From assembly GCA_022710345.1 (NCBI GenBank), contig JAKLHB010000006.1, forward strand, positions 1-33,760: a DNA stretch of 33,760 nucleotides, read 5' to 3'. Source of the stretch: Planctomycetota bacterium. Lineage in GTDB: Bacteria > Planctomycetota > Uabimicrobiia > Uabimicrobiales > JABWCH01. Of this stretch, positions 24,387 to 31,632 are shown one piece after another (position 1 is the first letter of the stretch; the number at the start of each line of letters is the position of its first letter). A program made the position numbers and the translations under genes. The notes below the pieces were generated by a model. It searched no databases and was not told the DNA's origin. It saw only the letters and a program-made list of their open reading frames with translations.

Positions 24387-24890
24387 TTAGAAGCAGCCAA
24401 GGATGCAACCGGCATCGCCGCCAGCGCAGCCAATCCAGCAACTGAGATTGGTACCGCATTGTGGCCAGCATTTGAATGCAATTTGACCAACGCATGCCAC
24501 TAAGCAAATGTAATTTACTCTGGAACCATCTTCAACTGCAGTCACTGCGACTTCGGTATCGCCAAATTTAATGATGAATTCTTTTGTATATTCTTTGCCT
24601 AAAATATTGACATGGATAATCAGCTTGATGCCGCCTTCGATTTTCACGATTTCCCAATAAATTTTCCTGGCATCCATTTCCATGTATCCAGTGGCTTTTG
24701 TGTTGCCGACCCATAGAGAGCATACACGACCGTTGCTATTGCCCATCATATAGGTGCCAGCTTCTTCTAGCATACTGCCTTTTGCCTTTTGCATGATCTT
24801 ATGGGCATTTTCAAGGGCTTTGAAATTCACTTCAGCCAATACAAAAGAAGCAACAAATAAGCAAACCAAGAGAATCATTGTATTCTTCAT
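24387..24890 (-). CDS. Secreted Cys-rich-tail protein, paralogue 2
   Basis: A 167-residue paralogue of the neighbouring gene. The signal peptide MKNTMILLVCLFVASFVLA and the following 55 residues are nearly identical to paralogue 1, and the DNA around the start and ribosome-binding site is also nearly the same, pointing to recent duplication. The beta-rich middle is conserved (KIYWEIVKIEGGIKLIIHV, KEYTKEFIIKF). The tail keeps eight cysteines at C-x3-C-x7-C-x3-C-x5-C-x3-C-x6-C-x3-C but otherwise differs, and it ends directly after the last Cys-Phe. It is carried on its own unit with a strong sigma54 promoter and a leader hairpin. Tail divergence over a conserved front half is what is expected of a precursor with a variable mature part (inference). 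Confidence 0.85.
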   Translation of the reverse strand: MKNTMILLVCLFVASFVLAEVNFKALENAHKIMQKAKGSMLEEAGTYMMGNSNGRVCSLWVGNTKATGYMEMDARKIYWEIVKIEGGIKLIIHVNILGKEYTKEFIIKFGDTEVAVTAVEDGSRVNYICLVACVGQIAFKCWPQCGTNLSCWIGCAGGDAGCILGCF

Positions 24891-24919
24891 TTGGAACTCT
24901 CCTTTAAAGGATGTTAGCT

Positions 24920-24938
24920 ATGCCTGAGACTCAGGCAT
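24920..24938 (-). promoter_or_regulatory. Leader hairpin of paralogue 2
   Basis: ATGCCTGA-GAC-TCAGGCAT forms an 8-bp perfect stem between the sigma54 promoter and the ribosome-binding site. Its outer arms match those of the paralogue 1 leader. Confidence 0.65.
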
Positions 24939-24960
24939 CACATAGATTTCAAAATGAATA

Positions 24961-24976
24961 AGCAATTATTGTGCCA
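24961..24976 (-). promoter_or_regulatory. Sigma54 promoter of paralogue 2
   Basis: On the minus strand TGGCAC-AATAA-TTGCT matches the sigma54 consensus (TGGCAC-N5-TTGCW) at every defined position. The predicted start is near 24950, 60 nt before the ATG. Confidence 0.85.
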
Positions 24977-25067
24977 AATTTAAACAAAGATTCCTAATGA
25001 AAAAGTTGCTTTTTCCCTATTTTAAGAAGCGTTATCAAAAAAAGAATGAATCCAGAGCTGATGCCTT

Positions 25068-25084
25068 TGTTACCAAAGGTAACA
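25068..25084. promoter_or_regulatory. Palindrome upstream of sigma54 promoter, possible activator site
   Basis: TGTTACC-AAA-GGTAACA has 7-bp perfect arms, with a further GTAACA half-site just beyond. It lies about 92-108 bp upstream of the -24 element of paralogue 2, a usual distance for enhancer-binding proteins. Apart from this and the terminator at 25153-25190, the gap 24977-25222 shows nothing else recognisable. Confidence 0.45.
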
Positions 25085-25152
25085 TCTGTAACAATAATTC
25101 CAACAAGCAGCCTTGTCTGTGAGATTTTTTGCTTTGTTTGACATATCAATAA

Positions 25153-25190
25153 AAAAAGATAGGCTCGAGTCAACTCGATCCTATCTTTTT
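25153..25190. terminator. Terminator of third Cys-rich gene
   Basis: AAAAAGATAGG and CCTATCTTTTT enclose TCGAGT/ACTCGA, giving a long stem with T-runs on both strands. It lies 33 bp after the stop of the gene at 25223-25723. Confidence 0.85.
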
Positions 25191-25222
25191 GAATTAGCTG
25201 CTAAGTAGAAATGTTGGCTAGA

Positions 25223-25723
25223 TTAGAATCCGCAGCATTTCATAGCGCATGGAAGTACAGAAGCTCCAGCGCAGCCTACCCAGCAAATCCAATTGGTTCC
25301 GCAAGAAATGCAGCCGAGTGCACCACCAGCGCAACCTGCAATGCAGCCCCAATCGCATCCACGGGTGCTTTCACTACTTACACTGACATCCTTTTCGCCG
25401 AACTTAATGATGATTTCTTTTTCAAACAGTTTGCCGAAAAGTTCGATTTTGATGATGATTTTGACTCCGCCAGGAATGGGGATGATTTCCCAATAAATCT
25501 TCCTGTCGCCATCTTCCATATAGCCAGTGCCTAGATTCGCATCGCCATAAATAGAGCAAATCTTGCCATTGATGGTGCTCACGAGATATTGTCCATCGCG
25601 TTCTGCGACAACGCCAAACTTTTGTTGAGCAGCTTGATGGGCCTTTGTCAGGTTTTCTACATTAATTTCGGCAAATACAACAGATGCGCAAATCAAGCAA
25701 ACCAATAGAATTAAGTTTTTCAT
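25223..25723 (-). CDS. Secreted Cys-rich-tail protein, paralogue 3
   Basis: A 166-residue, more diverged member of the same family. It has a signal peptide MKNLILLVCLICASVVFA, a helix (NVENLTKAHQAAQQ), and a beta-rich middle (GKICSIYGD, KIYWEIIPIPGGVKIIIKI, KLFEKEIIIKF). The tail carries ten cysteines: a leading Cys, then C-x3-C-x6-C-x2-C-x5-C-x3-C-x7-C-x3-CC. It has AAAGG before the ATG. Like its siblings it sits on a private unit with a near-consensus sigma54 promoter, a leader hairpin and a strong terminator. The Gly/Ala-rich tail (GCAGGALGC; WVGCAGASVLPC) could insert in or cross membranes once disulfide-bonded. Antimicrobial, adhesive or structural roles are all open; none is shown by the sequence. 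Confidence 0.85.
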   Translation of the reverse strand: MKNLILLVCLICASVVFAEINVENLTKAHQAAQQKFGVVAERDGQYLVSTINGKICSIYGDANLGTGYMEDGDRKIYWEIIPIPGGVKIIIKIELFGKLFEKEIIIKFGEKDVSVSSESTRGCDWGCIAGCAGGALGCISCGTNWICWVGCAGASVLPCAMKCCGF

Positions 25724-25747
25724 GAAAATGCCTTTCTAAATTGAAAT

Positions 25748-25781
25748 CATCGTTGTTGTTTTGCTGTACAGCAAAACGATG
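25748..25781 (-). promoter_or_regulatory. Leader hairpin of paralogue 3
   Basis: A perfect 20-nt palindrome GTTTTGCTG-TA-CAGCAAAAC (25758-25777) lies inside longer CATCGTT/AACGATG arms, between the promoter and the start codon. It occupies the same place as the leader hairpins of the other two paralogues but has a different sequence. Confidence 0.6.
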
Positions 25782-25825
25782 AACTAAATTGCTGTTGATA
25801 AAAGTCATCCAATGATCATTTCTTC

Positions 25826-25841
25826 TGCAAATTTTGTGCCG
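25826..25841 (-). promoter_or_regulatory. Sigma54 promoter of paralogue 3
   Basis: On the minus strand CGGCAC-AAAAT-TTGCA fits the -24/-12 consensus with correct GG-GC spacing. The predicted start is near 25815, about 90 nt before the ATG. Confidence 0.8.
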
Positions 25842-25875
25842 TATTAGCATACAATTAATCTTTGCAAAAGTTAGG

Positions 25876-26280
25876 CTATTCCTCGACAATTTCCGCATAG
25901 ATTTGATCCAGCCGCTCTTTGGCACTTTGGACCACAGGTGGGAAATGAAGAGAGAGCTTTTCTGTGGCATATCTGGGTAGAATATGGAAATGCAGGTGAG
26001 GCACTTCCTGGCCGCTGAGTGCGCCGTTGTTGCTGATGATGTTAAATGCAGGCGCGTCCAATTTTTGTTTGAGCAATTGGGTCACTTTTTGTACCGCTAT
26101 GATAAAACTTTGTAGATCAGCAAGTTCCATTTGATCAAATGTTTCGCAATGTTTTTTCGGGATCACCAATGCATGGCCTGTGGCCCTTGGAAAAATGTCC
26201 AGGAACGAAAGATTTTGTTCATCTTCGTAGATTTTTTTGCAAGGAATCTCACCTTTTACAATTTTACAAAAAATACACAT
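25876..26280 (-). CDS. HIT-family nucleotide hydrolase (HinT-like)
   Basis: A 134-residue histidine-triad protein, likely hydrolysing AMP-phosphoramidates or related nucleotides in the cytoplasm. The ATG at 26280 gives the classic N-terminus MCIFCKIVKGEIP with AAGGA 8 nt upstream; the frame runs 28 codons further without support. The triad is HLHFH at 95-99. GHALVIPKKH (35-44) and the C2/C5 pair suggest a zinc site as in several HIT proteins. It is divergent from the SDR gene and lies just upstream of the paralogue 3 promoter. Confidence 0.93.
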   Translation of the reverse strand: MCIFCKIVKGEIPCKKIYEDEQNLSFLDIFPRATGHALVIPKKHCETFDQMELADLQSFIIAVQKVTQLLKQKLDAPAFNIISNNGALSGQEVPHLHFHILPRYATEKLSLHFPPVVQSAKERLDQIYAEIVEE

Positions 26281-26311
26281 ACACAATCCTTGGTTCGATG
26301 AGAGGATTATT

Positions 26312-26327
26312 TGGTAAAATAATTGCA
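26312..26327 (+). promoter_or_regulatory. Possible sigma54-type promoter for the SDR gene
   Basis: TGGTAAAATAATTGCA has correctly spaced GG and GC but only TGGTAA at -24. It lies 50 bp before the SDR ATG. One such hit could arise by chance in AT-rich DNA, so this is weak. Confidence 0.35.
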
Positions 26328-26376
26328 ATGTCTCGAGTATACCAAAAAAAATTTGAATATGCAATGGAGGATTTCT

Positions 26377-27162
26377 ATGAATCTAGACCTTTCACCATAT
26401 CATGCGTTGGTCTGTGGCGGGAGCCAAGGCATTGGAAAAGCGATTGCCGTAGAACTCGCCAGTTTAGGTGCGCAAATCACTGTGGTCGCGCGCACAGAAG
26501 CCAAGCTCAAGCAAGTGGTACAAGAACTACCCAGAGTAAGGCAGCCCCATTATTATTTAGTTGCTGATTTCCAACAGCCCAATGAATTGCAGCAGAAGGT
26601 TCAAGAGCATATCCAACAGTATGGTATCGTTCATATTTTGGTCAACAACACTGGCGGACCTAAACCCGGGCCAATTGCAGAAGCAAATATGCAGCAATTT
26701 CAGGAAGCATTTCAGCAGCATCTGATTTGCAATCAGATTTTGGCCCAGGCCGTGATTCCCGGCATGAAGCAGGCAGGCTATGGCCGTATCATCAATATTA
26801 TCTCTGTATCTGTGAAAGAGCCTATCCAAGGTCTTGGTGTTTCCAATACAATTCGAGCAGCAGTCGCCAGTTGGGCAAAAACTTTAGCCGGGGAATTGGC
26901 ATCTTTTGAAATCACGGTGAATAATGTATTGCCTGGCTATACAGATACCGAACGGCTTCAATTTTTATTAGAAGGCAGGGCCAAAGCCAGCGGAAAGACG
27001 TTAGACCAGATCGCAGACGACCTTCAAGCCAGCATCCCAACACGTCGCTTTGCAGATCCCAAGGAAACCGCTGCTGCAGTCGCATTTTTAGCATCTCCTA
27101 GCGCTGCCTACATCACAGGGATTAACTTGCCTGTGGATGGCGGGAAAACAGCGTGTTTATAG
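26377..27162 (+). CDS. SDR-family protein lacking the catalytic Tyr-Lys
   Basis: A 261-residue Rossmann-fold protein of the short-chain dehydrogenase/reductase superfamily, FabG-like group. The ATG at 26377 is chosen for GGAGG 6 nt upstream. The nucleotide-binding CGGSQGIG is at 13-20, NNTGG at 90-94 (normally NNAG), and a Ser at 143/145. Where classical SDRs have YxxxK this one has S156-N-T-I-R160 (GLGVSNTIRAAVASWAKTLAGEL). A known BKR-like subgroup shares this loss, so it is a family trait rather than a broken gene. The C-terminal VDGG is intact. The reaction is unknown; it may use another mechanism or act in binding only. Confidence 0.9.
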   Translation: MNLDLSPYHALVCGGSQGIGKAIAVELASLGAQITVVARTEAKLKQVVQELPRVRQPHYYLVADFQQPNELQQKVQEHIQQYGIVHILVNNTGGPKPGPIAEANMQQFQEAFQQHLICNQILAQAVIPGMKQAGYGRIINIISVSVKEPIQGLGVSNTIRAAVASWAKTLAGELASFEITVNNVLPGYTDTERLQFLLEGRAKASGKTLDQIADDLQASIPTRRFADPKETAAAVAFLASPSAAYITGINLPVDGGKTACL

Positions 27163-27182
27163 CAACATTGCTTTAGCCAAAT

Positions 27183-27226
27183 AAAAAAGGCATGGGTTTC
27201 TATAGTGGGAATATAGATTCCATGCC
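27183..27226 (-). terminator. Strong intrinsic terminator, minus strand
   Basis: GGCATGG (27220-27226 read on the minus strand) pairs with CCATGCC (27189-27195), with an inner TCTATA/TATAGA stem, and six T residues follow on the minus strand. It has no T-run on the plus strand, so it serves minus-strand transcription: the small RNA below, or read-through from the histidine kinase gene. Confidence 0.8.
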
Positions 27227-27352
27227 ATCGGTACCGCGACATATTTTTGGGAAGTACCAAATTTAGTTGGAGAAGCAGGCGAATGCCTGGGGTCTCTACG
27301 ATATGCACGGCAATGTATGGGAATGGTGCAAAGATTTTTTTGATTGCCGTTA
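27183..27352 (-). ncRNA. Predicted ~170-nt small RNA antisense to an FGE relic
   Basis: A consensus promoter (27359-27386) and a strong terminator (27183-27226) on the same strand define a short unit with no credible reading frame starting after the promoter. Its 5' half is complementary to the relic encoding the conserved FGE segment [15 protein letters not shown] on the plus strand. The RNA could base-pair with mRNAs of intact FGE-like genes elsewhere in the genome (inference). It could also be only the end of a longer antisense transcript. Confidence 0.5.
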
Positions 27353-27365
27353 TACAAGATTATAG
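27224..27365 (+). pseudogene. Relic of formylglycine-generating enzyme (FGE/SUMF1-type) gene
   Basis: Two frames read as parts of an FGE-sulfatase domain. [17 protein letters not shown] (27224-27274) resembles the AGTxTxYFWG stretch. After a +1 shift, [31 protein letters not shown] ends at the TAG at 27363-27365. The [15 protein letters not shown] core is unmistakable for the family. The upstream catalytic body and the downstream Cys-containing active-site region are missing, so this is a decayed fragment. The rest of the gap 27163-27510 is AT-rich with the promoter described below. Confidence 0.8.
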
Positions 27366-27386
27366 AATCTTTAAAAGATTTGTCAA
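27359..27386 (-). promoter_or_regulatory. Consensus sigma70 promoter, minus strand
   Basis: On the minus strand TTGACA (27386-27381) and TATAAT (27364-27359) are both perfect, with a 16-bp spacer. Transcription would start near 27352 and run toward the terminator at 27183-27226, away from the histidine kinase gene. Confidence 0.75.
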
Positions 27387-27510
27387 GTGTTTTTTTAAAA
27401 AAAAATAAAAAATTTAGGAAAATATTTGCATTGATTTATTTGTAGATATTCATATAGCTATTTTTAGATGCAATCTTTTTTAGTGGATTAAGTTACATTT
27501 ATTTCTTGAT

Positions 27511-30500
27511 TTAAGCAATCAACAATTCAAGAATTACTGTGGTTCCTTTGCCTTCTTGGCTGCAAATCTGTATAGTCCCTGACATTAGGTCAATTGCTCT
27601 TTTTGAAATGGCTAATCCAAGCCCGCTGCCATGTGTCTTGGTAGAAAAATTTGGCGAAAATAATCTTGGTTTAATGGAATCTGGGATACCAATGCCATTA
27701 TCACGAATTTGAATGCGCACCATCTTGTCTTGCTTCTGACATTGGATCTGGATGATGCCTGGTGGATTTTGGATCGCCTGGACAGCGTTGGTTAAGAGAT
27801 TGATGATCACACGTTTGAGTTGATGTGGATCAATCAAAACTTCGGGTAAAGGACGGTCCCATTGGGTTTCCCAGGAGATGTGTTCGCTATGCTCAAATAA
27901 AGTGAGGCAATCGTCGAGCAATGGGTCGAGTGGGTACTTGCCTATATTGGGTTTTGTGAATTTAGCAAATTCTGAAAATGATGCGGCAGTTCGAGATAGG
28001 TTATCAATTGCTTCGATGATGGTTTGAATCCCGCGGTCTAAAATTTTGTCGAAATTTTTGGCTTGATCACAGTAGGCTCGTTGAATATGTTGCGCAGATA
28101 ATTTCATGGGTGTCAATGGGTTCTTGATTTCATGTGCAATCTGGCGGGCCATCTCACGCCAGGCTGCGTCTTTTTCTGCTTGGATCAATTTTTCCCGACT
28201 GATTTTGAGGTCTTTGGTCATTTGATTGAATGCTTGAACCAATTGGCCAAATTCATCTTGCGAAGTGACCGGCAGCACAACGTCTAAGTCTCCAGATGCA
28301 ACCCGAGCGATCCCGCGCATCATGCGGGCCAGAGGCCGGCTGATTTGATAGGCCAAAATCATGGAAAGACCCATGACCAATAGGAAAATGAGCACATACA
28401 TCGTCAGCACAGTGGCGATCATCTCTGTGATTTGGCGCTCTAACTCCGGTGACTGGGCAATCATAGGAATGCTGATGATCCCGACCACCCATCGTTTATC
28501 CAAGGCAGATGCCAGGCCTTTGTAGCCGACAATGAAATGGTAATTGGCAATGGATTCTACATCAATATAAATTTCCTGGCGTTTGAGGATCAAATGATAG
28601 AACACTGTGCCAGCGATTCGCTTAGGCATCAATTCTGTGTGGAATAATTCTCTGCGATTGGTGGCTAGTAAAAATGGCTGGGTATTTAGGTGAAATGCAT
28701 AGGTGGATAAATAAAACCCTAGCATTTGCTGATTTCGCTCGCCCCAACTACGGCAAAATCCATCGTCCACCATCCGCCGGGTGAGTTCTTCGGGTGTTAA
28801 GGGCACATACGTTTCATCACGCACTGCTTTTTCAGCATTTTCTAAATATGCATTGAGGTTGCGTTTGTATCCATCCCAAATTTGGTTCACTGCGCGTTGT
28901 TTGCTGATCATGCCCATGAGCAGCACAGGGATACCAGAAATGAGGACAAACGCGACTAAAATTTTGTGTTCAAAAGACAAAGTCAGCCAGGGAGACCGCC
29001 AATACTGAAGATTGAAGTATTGATGGACTTGTAGCATAGCAGCCAACATCCAGAGAAAATATCCACAGAGCGCAAACTGAAGATAATAAAAAGCATCCAA
29101 CCACCAAGAGGAGATCGGATGCCCGATCATCCCAATATTTTTTTTGATAACGATCTGGTCTCCAATTTTGCTTTTAATGGTACGCAGAAAATAGAAATTT
29201 TCATACACTTGCCCATCCACAACCTCCCTGCTCCACAAGGGTTTGCCTTGGTTTTGTACTGCATGGATGATTTCATCGTGTGGAGTAAAGTCTTTGGCAA
29301 TGTTTGGGTTATTGCTTTCAAACATGATGCCTTCTTCAAAAGAGGCCATCCATAATGGCGCGGCAGATAAAGTACTTTTTTTAGAAAAAACTTCAGGCAC
29401 AGGTAGGCTTTTGGTGATTTGGGGATACCGAGTGAATAAAATCAAAATACCTTGTAACTCCCCTTTAGAATTGTGGATAGGAAGACTGCTCAAGAAAAAA
29501 AGCAAGTTTTTGCCTTCATTGCCATAGCCTGCCAAATTTTCCAAGAATTGCGGCTGGCGTGGATCCAACTGATTCAATAACGGGCGATACCAAAGCGAGT
29601 TGGGCATATTGAGAGAAAACTCAGAGAGCAAAAAAAAGGAATCCGTGGATTTTTCAAAAATTTTGCTTGATAACTCTGCATCGTCTGCAGCAATTTTTTT
29701 GAAGACCAGGAGATCGAGATTATCCAGGTGATCGGACAAAGGGCTTTGGGCCCAAAGTAAAAAGGCGATATCATTCTTTTTTTGTGCAAAAGCCTGTAAG
29801 ATTTTCCCTATATCCCGCTCAAAAATATCCATGCTGGATTCCACAGTATCTCGTGTGAATTTTTCTTGAAATTCTTCTGCTTTATCTTCAATCATGGTGC
29901 GAACTTTTTGTTTGGCAGCGGCATGCAGCGGGAAATACACAGCAAGAGCGACTAAAAAAACAGCAATCGTATTTCGCATTTTAATAGAAGCTGGTCCAAA
30001 TGAGCGTATGGCAACTGCAATTGCCATAGCATGAACGCTCGCATAGAGCATCAGACTGATCCAGGTTTGGCTATACAGGGCAAACATCAAGATATGAAAC
30101 CACAGGTAAAGCAGAATATGCTTCAACCCTATTTTTTCTATGCCTGCCCACGATAGCCAAGTTTGCATGATCCAATGAGCAAGAACAAAGATGCCCCATC
30201 CCAAGCAAAAGCAAGTCGCATAGACTAGAAACATCTCTGATGAAGGATAAAGATTGCTAAATTCAAATAGAGCAAGGCTTGTATGCTTGATCATATTCTG
30301 GATTAAAAATGCCAGCAATACATTGCTGCTGCAAAAAAAAAGGGGTACCCAAAGTAATGCTAATGCTTTGGCCCAATAGACATGTACAGAAATAGATGGC
30401 ATCAACCGGCAAAAGAAACATACCACACAAAGCATCAAAAGAATCGTGGTGAAGAAATTGCCCAAAGAATCACTCCATTCTCCAAAGACCAGAGAATGAA

Positions 30501-31485
30501 AAATATCTGGGCTGCTAAAGTTGGATGGTAAAATCGTATTTGGAAAATCTAGCCAAAAGAGAGCCAATCGCAAAATCGAAAGCAATGCAGCAATGCCCAT
30601 AAACTTGACAATATCATATCTTTTTTTATGGTATAGGCTTGTGATCAAAAACGTAACAAAGATGATTAAAAAAATGCTGGTAAAAATTTTTTGAAAACGC
30701 ATGCAAGCATTTTTGCAGCGATGGATTGCGATATGGCATGGCAAAGACACCAATGCCATTTGCCCCAAACGTTGGCCATTTAAGTTTTGCAAAGCACGAT
30801 AAAGACTGTCATCCAGGGTAGTGCTTGGCAGAGAAGGGTTGTCATATTGGATTGCGATCTCTTGAAGATCATTTTCATATTTTTGCAGCATTCTTTGGGC
30901 AAAGCTTTGGCTTTGGATATATCGAGTGGCAAGCGGATAATTACTATCGAGTGGAAGAAAAGCAACCGCAACGCCTATGGATTCGCGCAACACAGGATGC
31001 ACAATAGGCACTAGAGTACAAAGCACCACAAAAACACCTCGACTGCTTTTGACCACAGTTGAAAAACGGGCTCCATGGAAGCATTCATCCAAAAGGTATG
31101 GAGCAGGATCAAAATCACAGTCGTTCCAGGCAATGCATTCTCGGCTATGGTTATATACCGCCAGCCCTAGCCGCTCAACTTTTTTGATTTTGATGAATTG
31201 CTGCATTTGCTCAAACACTTTGAGCCGTGAATCTTTATCATCCCACTCTGCGATTTCTGTGCTAATGGTTGTTTCATGTAGCAATTGATCCAACACAGCA
31301 AATGAAGCTTTTTCCATGGTGCTGAATTCTTGCTGGATCATTTCTGCCAGAGCATATAATTTTTGATTTCTAAAATTAGGCCAATTCTCTGACATATTTT
31401 GTATTTGCAATCTTGCTTGAATTTCGTATAGCAACATCAAACTAGCCCAAGCTATGGCTAGAGCTACCATGACTTTTTTTTCCAA
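27511..31485 (-). CDS. Very large NtrY-like sensor histidine kinase
   Basis: A 1324-residue membrane sensor. The TTG at 31485 is preferred because AAGGAG lies 6 nt upstream; an in-frame ATG at 31524 has no ribosome-binding site and would add 13 residues. Numbered from the TTG: helix 6-21, sensory region to about 265, seven further helices at about 266-522, a second extracytoplasmic region 530-798, helices 800-818 and 841-860, a third extracytoplasmic region, helix 1025-1047, HAMP about 1050-1095, dimerisation domain with H1118 (HEIKNPLTPMKLSAQH), and an ATPase domain with N1229/N1233 (NLLTNAVQ), D1262 (DNGIGIP) and GSGLGLAI from 1286. The kinase core is closest to NtrY, whose partners are sigma54 activators. 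No response regulator is adjacent; it is an orphan. The 31.5-kb start is divergent from the HEAT gene. Confidence 0.93.
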   Translation of the reverse strand: MEKKVMVALAIAWASLMLLYEIQARLQIQNMSENWPNFRNQKLYALAEMIQQEFSTMEKASFAVLDQLLHETTISTEIAEWDDKDSRLKVFEQMQQFIKIKKVERLGLAVYNHSRECIAWNDCDFDPAPYLLDECFHGARFSTVVKSSRGVFVVLCTLVPIVHPVLRESIGVAVAFLPLDSNYPLATRYIQSQSFAQRMLQKYENDLQEIAIQYDNPSLPSTTLDDSLYRALQNLNGQRLGQMALVSLPCHIAIHRCKNACMRFQKIFTSIFLIIFVTFLITSLYHKKRYDIVKFMGIAALLSILRLALFWLDFPNTILPSNFSSPDIFHSLVFGEWSDSLGNFFTTILLMLCVVCFFCRLMPSISVHVYWAKALALLWVPLFFCSSNVLLAFLIQNMIKHTSLALFEFSNLYPSSEMFLVYATCFCLGWGIFVLAHWIMQTWLSWAGIEKIGLKHILLYLWFHILMFALYSQTWISLMLYASVHAMAIAVAIRSFGPASIKMRNTIAVFLVALAVYFPLHAAAKQKVRTMIEDKAEEFQEKFTRDTVESSMDIFERDIGKILQAFAQKKNDIAFLLWAQSPLSDHLDNLDLLVFKKIAADDAELSSKIFEKSTDSFFLLSEFSLNMPNSLWYRPLLNQLDPRQPQFLENLAGYGNEGKNLLFFLSSLPIHNSKGELQGILILFTRYPQITKSLPVPEVFSKKSTLSAAPLWMASFEEGIMFESNNPNIAKDFTPHDEIIHAVQNQGKPLWSREVVDGQVYENFYFLRTIKSKIGDQIVIKKNIGMIGHPISSWWLDAFYYLQFALCGYFLWMLAAMLQVHQYFNLQYWRSPWLTLSFEHKILVAFVLISGIPVLLMGMISKQRAVNQIWDGYKRNLNAYLENAEKAVRDETYVPLTPEELTRRMVDDGFCRSWGERNQQMLGFYLSTYAFHLNTQPFLLATNRRELFHTELMPKRIAGTVFYHLILKRQEIYIDVESIANYHFIVGYKGLASALDKRWVVGIISIPMIAQSPELERQITEMIATVLTMYVLIFLLVMGLSMILAYQISRPLARMMRGIARVASGDLDVVLPVTSQDEFGQLVQAFNQMTKDLKISREKLIQAEKDAAWREMARQIAHEIKNPLTPMKLSAQHIQRAYCDQAKNFDKILDRGIQTIIEAIDNLSRTAASFSEFAKFTKPNIGKYPLDPLLDDCLTLFEHSEHISWETQWDRPLPEVLIDPHQLKRVIINLLTNAVQAIQNPPGIIQIQCQKQDKMVRIQIRDNGIGIPDSIKPRLFSPNFSTKTHGSGLGLAISKRAIDLMSGTIQICSQEGKGTTVILELLIA

Positions 31486-31542
31486 ATCAAACTCCTTCTT
31501 GGTTGACTGCTCCACAGCATACACAGATACATCAAAAATTTG

Positions 31543-31571
31543 TTGCTATTTTATGCAAAGTTTTGTAAAAT
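31543..31571 (+). promoter_or_regulatory. Candidate sigma70 promoter of the HEAT operon
   Basis: TTGCTA (31543-31548) and TAAAAT (31566-31571) are 17 bp apart, 4 and 5 of 6 matches to consensus. The predicted start is near 31578, 55 nt before the HEAT gene. Confidence 0.5.
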
Positions 31572-31632
31572 CTCAAATCTATTGCTAAACACAGGATTAT
31601 TTTAAGCAAAATTTTTTCCAAAGATCAACATC

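Noticed and set aside
25211-25534. Plus-strand 107-codon frame opposite paralogue 3
   Set aside because: It is the complement of the Cys/Gly tail and beta region; paralogue conservation follows the minus-strand frame.
23623-25723. Complete bacteriocin cluster
   Set aside because: The Cys tails are suggestive, but no immunity gene, dedicated transporter or maturation enzyme is recognisable; the M20 peptidase is on its own unit.
27157-27357. Minus-strand 66-codon frame in the small RNA region
   Set aside because: Its ATG lies only 2 nt from the -10 element, so the predicted transcript would not include it, and it reads antisense through an FGE relic.
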